Positions 1 to 7,895 of a stretch of 34,903 nt of DNA are shown here, in pieces; the first letter of the stretch is position 1, and every line of letters begins with the position of its first letter. The notes below the pieces were generated by a model. The model saw only the letters and a program-made list of their open reading frames with translations. It made no database searches and was not told the origin of the DNA. The stretch lies in the NCBI GenBank assembly GCA_028285035.1, contig JANQQF010000063.1, positions 1-34,903 on the forward strand. The letters are read 5' to 3'. Source of the stretch: Phycisphaerae bacterium. GTDB lineage: Bacteria; Chloroflexota; Anaerolineae; 4572-78; J111. The position numbers and the translations under genes were made by a program.

Positions 1-593
1 AAGATGCCCGCCGTGACGGTGTTTTGATAGCGACCCAAGGCTGAACCGATGGCAATCACGTTTGCGCCCAAAGGTAATTCCCCAGAGTCACCCCACTGGG
101 CGACGGCGGGTACGGGACCATCGACTTTCAGGACCGCCAGATCAAAGTCGGGCGCACTGCCGATCAATCGGGCTGGGGCTGAACCACCTTGGGCGTAGAC
201 CACGTTCAGATTGCGAGCGCCCTCGATGACATGATGGTTTGTAACCAAATAGCCTTCTTCACTGATGAAGAAGCCAGAACCGCTGCCACCACCACGTCCG
301 CTTTGATTCAGGACGGTGACCACAGAAGGAAGAACGGTGTTGACCGCTTGAACGGAAGCCGTTTCATCGATGACGATGGGGGCTTGTTCGATGGGGGCCT
401 GTGGCTCGACTGCGACGACTGGCATTGTGTCCAGTGTGACATCAACGGTCGGTGCCGCCACGATCTCGGGTTGTGGGGCTGCTTGTTGGGCCACAATATA
501 CCCAACCACCCCACCTGTGATTGCCCCGACCACTAATATCATACTCATCACCAGGCCACCTAAGAGCCATACCAACGTCTTGTTTTGTTTCAT
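1..593 (-). CDS. HtrA/DegP-like S1C serine protease, N-terminal part, cut by the window edge
   Basis: Read on the minus strand from the ATG at 591-593, the frame stays open for 197 codons to the window start. Residues 7-35 form one hydrophobic segment, so the enzyme is probably anchored in the membrane with the protease domain outside. A variable linker (about 36-80) leads into a trypsin-like fold: the glycine-rich stretch GRGGGSGSGFF (99-109), the TNHHVIEG motif with catalytic His121, and DFDLAVLK with catalytic Asp151. The serine (GNSGG) and any PDZ domain would lie beyond the edge. A perfect AAGGAGG at 606-612 supports this start. Known members of the family degrade or survey misfolded extracytoplasmic proteins. 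Confidence 0.9.
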   Translation of the reverse strand, partial: MKQNKTLVWLLGGLVMSMILVVGAITGGVVGYIVAQQAAPQPEIVAAPTVDVTLDTMPVVAVEPQAPIEQAPIVIDETASVQAVNTVLPSVVTVLNQSGRGGGSGSGFFISEEGYLVTNHHVIEGARNLNVVYAQGGSAPARLIGSAPDFDLAVLKVDGPVPAVAQWGDSGELPLGANVIAIGSALGRYQNTVTAGI

Positions 594-625
594 AAAATAA
601 AAAGACCTCCTTAGATAGATTTATG

Positions 626-641
626 TTGAGCAAATGCTCAA
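626..641. promoter_or_regulatory. Perfect palindrome upstream of the HtrA-like gene
   Basis: TTGAGCA-AA-TGCTCAA has 7-bp arms and a 2-bp centre. It lies between the ribosome binding site (606-612) and a weak possible promoter further upstream on the minus strand. The position suits an operator for a dimeric regulator, or a short 5' UTR hairpin. No regulator is recognised. Confidence 0.4.
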
Positions 642-721
642 ATCTAGCTTACGGGAGGTTTATGAGCCAAAACTGAGGGGGGGATTAGGGCAAGGTTAGA
701 AAAAACTGAATAGAATTAATC

Positions 722-1267
722 TTAGATGAGTTGGCTGGTTACTTTATTTTGTTCAGCTTTGGCCCGGGCAATCACTTGCTGAATAAAGGGGCCTTTGCCC
801 TTTAAGTAGGACGGCCGATCATAGGGGTACTGTTCAGCCAAGCGGATCTTTAAGGTAGCGTAGGCTTGCGCAATCTCGGGATGTTCGCGAAGGTAGTCTC
901 GAAAAAGGACGGTCTGCATTCGATCTAGGCTGTGGATTTCCACCATATGGAGATGATGCGTAACATTTGGCAAGCCTAATTTGAAGTAGTGGCGGCGGGG
1001 GATGCCATTTTCGCCAAGATAGGTGTAGCCCGCCGCCTCAAGTTTGGGGATACAGGTCTTGGCACTGTCAAAATCATAAACACCCACACTCATATCAATA
1101 ATCGGTTTCGCCACAAGGTTTGGGATAGCGGTGCTGCCGATATGCTCGACATCAACAATTTGTGAGCCAAGTACGCCTTGCAGACGAAGGGACTCGGCCT
1201 CAAATGAGTGTGCCCAGTCAGGGGTGTATGGGATCAATTTGACAATGTCATCTGATAATCCAAGCAT
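722..1267 (-). CDS. GrpB family protein (UPF0157, nucleotidyltransferase fold)
   Basis: The protein has about 181 residues, normal for the GrpB family. The family signature is clear near the N-terminus: VEHIGSTAIPNL followed by VAKPIIDMSV, then HHLHMVEIHS and FRDYLREHPE further on. These proteins share the nucleotidyltransferase fold, but their substrate is not established, so no reaction is assigned. The frame can also start 12 bases upstream at 1279. I prefer the ATG at 1265-1267 because GGAGA sits at a good distance before it, while nothing similar precedes the upper start. It follows the HtrA-like gene's orientation, separated by about 128 bases, and probably has its own promoter. Confidence 0.85.
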   Translation of the reverse strand: MLGLSDDIVKLIPYTPDWAHSFEAESLRLQGVLGSQIVDVEHIGSTAIPNLVAKPIIDMSVGVYDFDSAKTCIPKLEAAGYTYLGENGIPRRHYFKLGLPNVTHHLHMVEIHSLDRMQTVLFRDYLREHPEIAQAYATLKIRLAEQYPYDRPSYLKGKGPFIQQVIARAKAEQNKVTSQLI

Positions 1268-1380
1268 AAGGTTCTCCATAGGATATCAATATGGAAATCA
1301 CTTCGAGCGGAAGCAGTTCCAAAATAAGTCGGTGAAAGGTTGTCAGGTCAAGGTATTAAATTATCAAGTTTCTTAACATT

Positions 1381-1422
1381 ATTTTATCCGACTTTTTGGA
1401 AAAATGACAAGTCGGATAAAAT
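1381..1422. repeat. Perfect 14-bp inverted repeat (hairpin)
   Basis: ATTTTATCCGACTT at 1381-1394 is matched exactly by its reverse complement at 1409-1422, with a 14-base loop. A T-run follows on the plus strand. It lies in a gene-free stretch upstream of the GrpB gene and does not serve as a terminator for either neighbour, since both read away from it. It may be a small mobile-element relic or a regulator site. Confidence 0.6.
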
Positions 1423-1494
1423 TTTTCTTAAGATAGTAAAGGATGGAGCGTTTTTTGATAAATTGTGATTTTATTGAGAGTTATAAATTAACTC

Positions 1495-1552
1495 GGTAAT
1501 GTAAGGGCGTCCCTTGTGGGTGCCCGAAGCTGGGTAAGCACAAGGCATTACC
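1495..1552. repeat. REP-like nested inverted repeat, copy 1
   Basis: GGTAATG (1495-1501) pairs with CATTACC (1546-1552). Inside is a GC-rich self-complementary core containing CCCTTGTGGGT (1511-1521). The same 11-base core recurs at 1741-1751, so two related elements lie within 260 bases, as is typical of dispersed REP/MITE-type repeats. Confidence 0.5.
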
Positions 1553-1641
1553 CCTATAAATCTCTGTATGACTTCTGTACGAGGTCTTACGCTTACTCCT
1601 GCTAACCCCTGCAACAAATTCAGTGGATGTCTGGTTTTTGA

Positions 1642-1670
1642 TTGTTATGACAAGCGAATTGTGTTAAACT
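1642..1670 (+). promoter_or_regulatory. Possible sigma-70 promoter for the restriction-modification gene
   Basis: TTGTTA (1642-1647) and TAAACT (1665-1670) are separated by 17 bases. A TG dinucleotide stands one base before the -10 (extended -10). It faces the gene starting at 1781. It is a pattern match only. Confidence 0.3.
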
Positions 1671-1694
1671 AACGTCATTCAAATGAAACGAACA

Positions 1695-1755
1695 GGGTAC
1701 CCACCAGCGATACCCCCTACATTTTCATCTGTAGAGGTGCCCCTTGTGGGTATCC
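1695..1755. repeat. REP-like inverted repeat, copy 2, directly before the restriction-modification gene
   Basis: GGGTACCCAC (1695-1704) pairs with GTGGGTATCC (1746-1755) at 9 of 10 positions. The element carries the same CCCTTGTGGGT core as the copy at 1495-1552. It would lie in the 5' UTR of the following gene if the promoter at 1642-1670 is used. Confidence 0.5.
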
Positions 1756-1780
1756 TAATGGGTAGAGAGCGGGAATACCG

Positions 1781-4700
1781 ATGACTGACCCAACTGACAT
1801 CCAAGCCTTTATCGATCGCTGGCAGGCCTCCGGGGCCGCCGAGCGGGCGAACTATCAGCTCTTTCTCTCCGAGTTGTGCGACATCATCGAGGTGCCGCGC
1901 CCAGAGCCAACCCAGCCAGAGGATCGGCACAACGCCTACGTCTTTGAGCGAGCCGTGCCCCTGCCCCACGGCACAACCGGGCACATCGACCTCTACAAAC
2001 GAGGCTGCTTTGTCCTCGAAGCTAAGCAAGGCACCGAAAAAGCCGCTTCCCCAACTCTGGGGGAACCTCCCAAAAAACCCCGCCGCACCGGCCACGGGGT
2101 ACGCGGCACGGCGGCCTGGGATACGGCGATGGAGAAGGCCAAGAATCAGGCCCAAACCTACCTGCGTAGCTTGCCCGCCGCCGAAATCGTTGGCGGACGA
2201 CCACCATTTTTGATCGTGGTGGATGTGGGCAACACCATCGCCCTGTACAGCGAATTTACCCGCACCGGGGGCAACTACGTGCCCTTCCCCGATCCGCAGG
2301 GCTATCGGCTTAAGCTGCCGGATTTCCTCAAGCCGGAGATTCGGGCGCAGTTGCGGCAGGTGTGGACCGATCCCGGTGAGCTGGACCCCACCCGGCGTAG
2401 TGCTCGCGTCACCCGCGACATCGCCGATCAGTTAGCCACGCTGGCCCGCGAGTTGGAGCAAGCCTATCCGGCGGAGACCGTGGCCAACTTCCTGATGCGT
2501 TGTCTCTTTACGATGTTTGCCGAGGATGTTGATCTGTTACCCAGCCGCAGCTTTGCCCAGTTACTGGATGATTTGCAGCAGGACCCAGCCAGCTTCAAGC
2601 CGATGGTCGAGCATCTGTGGCAGACGATGAATGTGGGTGGCTTCTCGGTCATCCTGCGCACCACCCTGCCCCACTTTAATGGTGGGCTGTTTGCCGAGCC
2701 AGAGGCCCTACCCCTCAACCCAACCCAAATCAAGCTGCTCAGTCGAGCGGCGGCAGCGGATTGGCGGGATGTGGAGCCAGCCATCTTTGGTACCCTGCTG
2801 GAACGGGCCTTGAACCCCCGCGAACGCCATAAGCTAGGGGCGCACTACACACCTCGGGCCTACGTGGAGCGGCTGGTACAGCCCACAGTCATTGAGCCGC
2901 TGCGGGCGGAGTGGGAGGCGGTGCAGACGGCGGCGGCGTTGCTGGCCGAGGCCGATAAACCCGCTAAGGCCGTGGCCGAGGTGGAGGCCTTTCAAAAGCG
3001 GCTGGCCTCGGTGCGGATTTTGGACCCGGCCTGTGGCTCCGGCAACTTTTTGTATGTTACCCTGGAGCATCTAAAACGGCTGGAGGGTGAGGTGCTCAAC
3101 ACCCTGCGCGAATTGGGCGAGAGCCAGATGATGCTGGAGCTGGAGAGCGTGATGGTCACGCCCCAGCAATTTCTGGGGCTGGAGGTCAATCCCCGGGCCG
3201 CAGCCATTGCTGAGCTGGTGCTGTGGATCGGCTTTTTGCAGTGGCACTTCCGCAGCCGGGGCAATGTGCGCCCGCCCGAACCGATCATCAAGGATTTTCA
3301 CAACATCGAGTGTCGGGACGCGGTGCTGGCCTGGGATGAGATCACCCCCCGCCTGGACGCGCAGGGCCAACCCGTCACCCGCTGGGACGGGCACACCACC
3401 AAAGCTCACCCCGTCACCAGTGAGCAGGTGCCCGATGAAACTGCCCAGGTGCCCGTCTACGACTACCACAAACCCCGCCCCGCCGAATGGCCCGAAGCCG
3501 AGTTTGTGGTCGGGAACCCACCGTTTATTGGGAATAAGCGAATGCGTGAAGCATTAGGGGATGGGTATGTAGAGGCACTACGAAACGTTCACAAAGATGT
3601 CCCCGCAACCAGCGACTATGTTATGTATTGGTGGAATCTAGCTGCACTATCCATTAGAAATAAAAATTGTATCCTGTTTGGGCTAGTAACCACGAATAGT
3701 ATCAGTCAAACCTTCAATAGAAAAGTTCTAAGTAGACATCTCAAAGCTAAAAAACCAATCTCACTCGTTTATGCTATACCAGATCATCCTTGGGTTGATT
3801 CGTCTGATGGTGCTGATGTTAGAATAAGTATGACGGCAGCAAAACCAGGGAATTTTTCTGGCATATTAGCCAAAGTAATCCAAGAGCCGATAAATAGTTC
3901 TGATGAGAGCGACATTGTTTTAAACACATCAAAGGGGAAAATTCACGAGAATCTTACTATTGGGGCTGATGTAACCTCTGCAATTCCACTAAAGGCAAAT
4001 GAGGATATGTCATTTCAAGGACCAATTTTGGTGGGTAAAGGATTTCGTGTTACACGAGCCGAGATTGAAGCAATGAATTTCAATCCTGATAACCTACCTT
4101 CTACAATTCGTAAGTATGTAATTGGACGGGATATAACCCAACGTCTAGAAGAAAGATATGTGATAGATTTTTTTGGTCTTAGTGAAATTGAAGCGAGAAC
4201 AAGTTATCCCCAATTAATGCAAAAGGTTATCAATGAAGTTAAACCTCATCGAGATACTAACAAAGATAAAAGATTTCGGGAGTATTGGTGGTTGTGGGGA
4301 AGACCTAGACCAAATCTTCGTGAGGCGGTATTGGGCTTAGATCGCTTTATTGTAACGATAGAGACGTCAAAGCATAAACCCTTTACATTTATGCCCGCTG
4401 ATGTGTGTCCAGATCATAAACTTTATGTAGTATCTTCGAATGATGCCTTCTTATTGGGTATCTTGTCCTCAAAAATTCATAATGTTTGGGCACTTGAAGC
4501 AGGTGGACGGCTTGGTGTAGGAAATGACCCAACTTGGACGAATACAACTTGTTTTCTCCCCTTCCCCTTCCCCGACGCGACCGAGGCGCAAAAAGCGACC
4601 ATCCGCGAGCTGGCCGAACAGCTTGATGCCCATCGCAAACGGCAGCAGGCCCAGCACCCCAAGCTGACAATGACCAATATGTACAACGTCCTAGAAAAGC

Positions 4701-5212
4701 TGCGAGCGGAGGAGTTGTTATCTGCCAAAGAGCAAGAGACCCACGAGCAAGGCTTGGTCTCCATCCTCAAACAGCTACACGATGAGCTGGACGCCGCCGT
4801 CTTCGCCGCCTACGGCTGGCCCGCCGATCTGAGCGACGAGGCCATCCTGGAGCGGCTGGTCGCCCTCAATGCCGAGCGGGCCGCTGAGGAAGCCCAGGGC
4901 CGCATCCGCTGGTTGCGCCCCGAATACCAAGCCCCCGACAGCGTTGAAGTCGCCACCCAAGGCACCCTCCTCGATGTCGCCACCGCGCCAGAACCGCCCG
5001 CCCCCAAAGAGAAGCTCGTCTGGCCCAAGCCGATGGCCGAGCAAGCCCAAGCCGTTCGCCAAGCCCTAGCCCGCTTCGATGGCCCGGTCACGGCTAAGAC
5101 CGTCGCCGCCAGCTTCAAAGGGGCCAAATCCGCCCGTATCACCGAGCTGCTGGAGACGCTGGTCGCGCTGGGGCAGGCCCAGGTGGATGAGACGGGGCGG
5201 TATGTGGGGTGA
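1781..5212 (+). CDS. Type IIG/IIL restriction-modification enzyme (MmeI-like: nuclease, N6-adenine methyltransferase and target recognition in one chain)
   Basis: This 1143-residue protein has the layout of the MmeI/YeeA-like class. The N-terminal part has a PD-(D/E)xK-like nuclease signature, with Asp70 in GHIDLY and Glu80-x-Lys82 in VLEAKQG. A helical spacer carries HFNGGLF (298-304) and HYTPRAYVERLV (from 355). The methyltransferase has the SAM-binding motif DPACGSGNF (415-423) and the gamma-class N6-adenine motif NPPF (579-582). A target-recognition region runs to about residue 925, followed by a helical region and a short C-terminal winged-helix-like end. Such enzymes both cut and methylate, so no partner gene is needed, and none is present. 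From about 3520 to 4556 the DNA is strikingly AT-richer than both flanks, suggesting exchange of the recognition module. The start has only a weak ribosome binding site. Confidence 0.9.
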   Translation: MTDPTDIQAFIDRWQASGAAERANYQLFLSELCDIIEVPRPEPTQPEDRHNAYVFERAVPLPHGTTGHIDLYKRGCFVLEAKQGTEKAASPTLGEPPKKPRRTGHGVRGTAAWDTAMEKAKNQAQTYLRSLPAAEIVGGRPPFLIVVDVGNTIALYSEFTRTGGNYVPFPDPQGYRLKLPDFLKPEIRAQLRQVWTDPGELDPTRRSARVTRDIADQLATLARELEQAYPAETVANFLMRCLFTMFAEDVDLLPSRSFAQLLDDLQQDPASFKPMVEHLWQTMNVGGFSVILRTTLPHFNGGLFAEPEALPLNPTQIKLLSRAAAADWRDVEPAIFGTLLERALNPRERHKLGAHYTPRAYVERLVQPTVIEPLRAEWEAVQTAAALLAEADKPAKAVAEVEAFQKRLASVRILDPACGSGNFLYVTLEHLKRLEGEVLNTLRELGESQMMLELESVMVTPQQFLGLEVNPRAAAIAELVLWIGFLQWHFRSRGNVRPPEPIIKDFHNIECRDAVLAWDEITPRLDAQGQPVTRWDGHTTKAHPVTSEQVPDETAQVPVYDYHKPRPAEWPEAEFVVGNPPFIGNKRMREALGDGYVEALRNVHKDVPATSDYVMYWWNLAALSIRNKNCILFGLVTTNSISQTFNRKVLSRHLKAKKPISLVYAIPDHPWVDSSDGADVRISMTAAKPGNFSGILAKVIQEPINSSDESDIVLNTSKGKIHENLTIGADVTSAIPLKANEDMSFQGPILVGKGFRVTRAEIEAMNFNPDNLPSTIRKYVIGRDITQRLEERYVIDFFGLSEIEARTSYPQLMQKVINEVKPHRDTNKDKRFREYWWLWGRPRPNLREAVLGLDRFIVTIETSKHKPFTFMPADVCPDHKLYVVSSNDAFLLGILSSKIHNVWALEAGGRLGVGNDPTWTNTTCFLPFPFPDATEAQKATIRELAEQLDAHRKRQQAQHPKLTMTNMYNVLEKLRAEELLSAKEQETHEQGLVSILKQLHDELDAAVFAAYGWPADLSDEAILERLVALNAERAAEEAQGRIRWLRPEYQAPDSVEVATQGTLLDVATAPEPPAPKEKLVWPKPMAEQAQAVRQALARFDGPVTAKTVAASFKGAKSARITELLETLVALGQAQVDETGRYVG

Positions 5213-5270
5213 GCCAGGCTAGTAGCAAATTGGCACGAATTGATATGAATGAAAAGGCTAGAGCTTAGAC

Positions 5271-6524
5271 TCAATCCAGAACCAGGGCCGCTGTTAAGAC
5301 GTCTAGTCCTGTTGCCTGTTTTATACCATTACACATAATATCAGTGTTGCAAAAATCATCCCCCCACTCAACCTCAGGATCACCATAACCCCATAACTCC
5401 TTGAATTTTTCATTGAAGGCTTGATTTTTCCCAGGAGTCCACCCCGCCGCAAACTGATTATTAGAAGGGTCACGACTATCCCAGACAGCGGCTGCGGTTG
5501 CCCTAACCCCATCAGGAAAGAAGGATTGATTTAACATTTTTCGAACGGATGGCTCGAAGAGGTAGCGAAGTAGAACCCCTCGACCACAGACGTAATCTTT
5601 GGGATCATCTACGAAACTGGAGTTAAAGGGAGCCTCACGTAGAATGTTATCTTCAGCTCCGAATAATATTATTTTTACCCCCGTCACTATAATGGTAAAT
5701 TTTTCACGCACATCGTTAGCAAAAGCCTCTTGATCAAAATTTGGGCCAGCAACGGTATGAAGATCGTCTTGAATTTGGTGAATCTCCGCTAATGCCGCAA
5801 GAAGCAGGCCTTGGTCACCCGTCCAAACCCAGCCCTTCTCCCAGGTTGGACGGTCCTTATGTTCATAGTCGGGTTCCGCAATGGGTCGTTCATGCACTAA
5901 GCCATAGGGGCCGGGAATCACATGTAGATAATCGTAGTTTGGTGCAAACCAGGTGTTAAACCAGACATATTGAGCATAAGCCATTTTGAGATATTTTTGA
6001 GCATCATTGGGCTGAATAGTTTTCATGACCTTGTAGAGGCGAAGAGATAAGACAAATAAGTTGGCATTTGTGACCGTATTTTTTGTACCATCTTGAGGAT
6101 CACCCCCACTATTGGCACAGCCATGCGGAACGGGTCTAGCTGTATCTAATGTGTCATAGCCCTGCTTATACATGTTGTCCCAGCAAGTCATGGCATATTC
6201 TCGAAATGTCGTAGCCAAATGCTCGTCTTTGATGCTGAGTAGGTGGTTATAAGCTTCAAGACAGGCAATACCCCACCATCCATAGTCATCTGCCCACCAG
6301 CCTCTGCCCCCATTTGTATTGAAATAGTCGCTATTTGCTTGGATCATACTCTTGCGAAATTCTAACATCTGTTTGATAACAGGATCATCTGGCCATTTTT
6401 GCTCGGCAGCACCAACAAAATGTAATAGTGCGTCAAATGTATTGCCCCTGGTCCAAAAATCCTTGAAATCCCAGCAATCTGTGAACCTGGTAAAACCACC
6501 TGTTGCCCATGTGTAAATATCCAT
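5271..6524 (-). CDS. Glycoside hydrolase family 76 (alpha-1,6-mannanase-like)
   Basis: The protein has 417 residues and reads as an alpha/alpha-barrel hydrolase. Family 76 traits are visible: RGNTFDALLHF near residue 26, the tandem aspartates of WWADDYGWWGIA (Asp79-Asp80, the expected catalytic pair), KNTVTNANLFVLSLRLY (148-164) and TGDQGLLLAAL (235-245). Characterised relatives cut alpha-1,6-mannan backbones of fungal mannan or of GPI-type glycans. No signal peptide is seen: the N-terminus starts directly in the fold. AGGGG precedes the start. It is the third gene of a minus-strand group with two GH18 genes, which points to attack on mannose-rich glycans. It converges on the restriction-modification gene with 58 bases between the stops. 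Confidence 0.8.
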   Translation of the reverse strand: MDIYTWATGGFTRFTDCWDFKDFWTRGNTFDALLHFVGAAEQKWPDDPVIKQMLEFRKSMIQANSDYFNTNGGRGWWADDYGWWGIACLEAYNHLLSIKDEHLATTFREYAMTCWDNMYKQGYDTLDTARPVPHGCANSGGDPQDGTKNTVTNANLFVLSLRLYKVMKTIQPNDAQKYLKMAYAQYVWFNTWFAPNYDYLHVIPGPYGLVHERPIAEPDYEHKDRPTWEKGWVWTGDQGLLLAALAEIHQIQDDLHTVAGPNFDQEAFANDVREKFTIIVTGVKIILFGAEDNILREAPFNSSFVDDPKDYVCGRGVLLRYLFEPSVRKMLNQSFFPDGVRATAAAVWDSRDPSNNQFAAGWTPGKNQAFNEKFKELWGYGDPEVEWGDDFCNTDIMCNGIKQATGLDVLTAALVLD

Positions 6525-6577
6525 TTTGATTCCCCTGAAAAGTTTGATTATTTGATAAGATTATGACCTACCCCATT

Positions 6578-6593
6578 TAGTAAATCTTTACTA
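6578..6593. promoter_or_regulatory. Perfect palindrome between the EndoH-like and GH76 genes
   Basis: TAGTAAA-TC-TTTACTA has 7-bp arms and a 2-bp centre. It lies just after the stop of the GH18 gene ending at 6601 and before the GH76 start at 6524. No T-run follows, so an operator or mRNA-processing hairpin is likelier than a terminator. Confidence 0.35.
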
Positions 6594-6600
6594 GAAACCA

Positions 6601-7704
6601 TCACTCACAACTATTGTTCCAACTCCCTGTACCATCCATACCATCAACCATTGCCTTCATCAATGTAATGCTCTGGGGCTGACCTTCGTAGTCGAACATC
6701 ATACAACCTGCATAGCCCTCAGCAATTGTCTTAGTTGCTTGTGGACCAACTGTATTCCAAAACTCTGAAAAGCGGGTCTCGGCTGAGAACCCTACGCACA
6801 ACTGATTTTTATTCATACCATAGCTGGTGTAAAAGCTGAGGCGAGAATTAGCATCACCGCTGTAGTAGCTCATTTCCCATCCATAATCCAAATTAGCCCC
6901 GATTGTGTGCCCCTGCCAATTAGCTTGGAAGACGTCTTGGTCACTCCACAAGGCCTTGGTGACCAGTTTCGTAGGCATTGTTTTTTTCATCAAGGTTGTG
7001 ACCATTGGAAGTGAGGTAGTATTGGGTGTCCCATTACTATACTCATCATCAATATCAATCCCATCCAAGCCATAAGGTGTGACCACATCGGTGTTGAGGT
7101 AATTTACGAACGCCTGGGCGGTGGCTTCGTCGGTAAATTGCGACCAACCAGTTTCAGTGTGAGCATTCATAATGGTGAGTAATACCGTAATCCCCTTATC
7201 TTGTAGCGTTTTCACTAACCCGGTAGAGAGAACGCTCTGAATATTGTCATTGAAAGGTTTTTGAGTAGGGGGATTGTTATTTTGGGCGCGTAGCATCGGG
7301 ACAGTATTGGTGGCATAATTTGCGGCAAAAATGCAAGCTACATCAATTGCGGGTGTACCATCGGGTAATACATAGCAATCAATATCTTGAAATTGTTGGT
7401 TGTTTACGGGGCTGATGTAGATGGTAGATATCCCCGTTTTCTCATAAGAGTCGCATTGTGGTGCGCTTCCATACCATGGTTCCCCTGAAAAAAATACTGC
7501 ATCGCCAGGCTCAAAAGGGCCATATTGTGCTGCTGGACCCTCTAAAACCATATATTCACGGCAATAGAAGAAGAAGGTGATGTCTGGATTCTGAAATGCC
7601 ATACGCATGGCTTCCTGAGCCGTAGTATTTTTGGTGGTTCTTACATAGTTATCCCAACTAGCCTCACCATATTGAGCTACATTTGATTTTTTGTTCCAAC
7701 CCAT
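6601..7704 (-). CDS. Glycoside hydrolase family 18, endo-beta-N-acetylglucosaminidase (EndoH-like), with an extra N-terminal domain
   Basis: The catalytic part (about residues 92-360) carries the GH18 signature in the form YGLDGIDIDDEYS (211-223), with the DxxDxDxE pattern and the catalytic acid Glu221. The DDEY version resembles EndoH-type enzymes, which cut the chitobiose core of high-mannose N-glycans, more than chitinases. Residues 1-90 form an additional domain that I do not recognise, containing FFFYCREYMVLEG and GDAVFFSGEPWYGSAP; a carbohydrate-binding role is only a guess. No signal peptide is visible. AAGGAG lies at a good distance before the ATG. It shares TKALW and DGIDID blocks with the GH18 gene upstream (7896-8867), so the two are diverged paralogues. 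Confidence 0.8.
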   Translation of the reverse strand: MGWNKKSNVAQYGEASWDNYVRTTKNTTAQEAMRMAFQNPDITFFFYCREYMVLEGPAAQYGPFEPGDAVFFSGEPWYGSAPQCDSYEKTGISTIYISPVNNQQFQDIDCYVLPDGTPAIDVACIFAANYATNTVPMLRAQNNNPPTQKPFNDNIQSVLSTGLVKTLQDKGITVLLTIMNAHTETGWSQFTDEATAQAFVNYLNTDVVTPYGLDGIDIDDEYSNGTPNTTSLPMVTTLMKKTMPTKLVTKALWSDQDVFQANWQGHTIGANLDYGWEMSYYSGDANSRLSFYTSYGMNKNQLCVGFSAETRFSEFWNTVGPQATKTIAEGYAGCMMFDYEGQPQSITLMKAMVDGMDGTGSWNNSCE

Positions 7705-7782
7705 GAATATCTCCTTTTTTGTGAAATATTTGATGATTAAACTAATATTGATAACAATGTATACAGTTGTCTCTTAGAACCA

Positions 7783-7880
7783 GATTGGTCCAGTCTATCA
7801 AGGGGGATTGGGATTAAAATACATCAGCGAGAGGCAGATTTTGCCCAAAAAGTCAGACTTTTGCAGAGACTGGACCAATC
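7783..7880. repeat. MITE-like element with 14-bp perfect terminal inverted repeats
   Basis: GATTGGTCCAGTCT (7783-7796) and its exact reverse complement (7867-7880) bound a 98-bp element. Inside is a second perfect palindrome, AAAAGTC-A-GACTTTT (7848-7862). It sits between the two GH18 genes and would be transcribed with them. No clear target duplication is visible. Confidence 0.6.
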
Positions 7881-7895
7881 CTTTCAAGCAACCTC

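Noticed and set aside
189..536. Open frame of 115 codons on the plus strand
   Set aside because: It lies antisense to the HtrA-like gene, whose protease motifs prove the minus-strand frame.
3207..3557. Plus-strand frame of 116 codons inside the restriction-modification gene
   Set aside because: It is a shadow frame of the GC-rich methyltransferase part, where the main frame carries the catalytic motifs.
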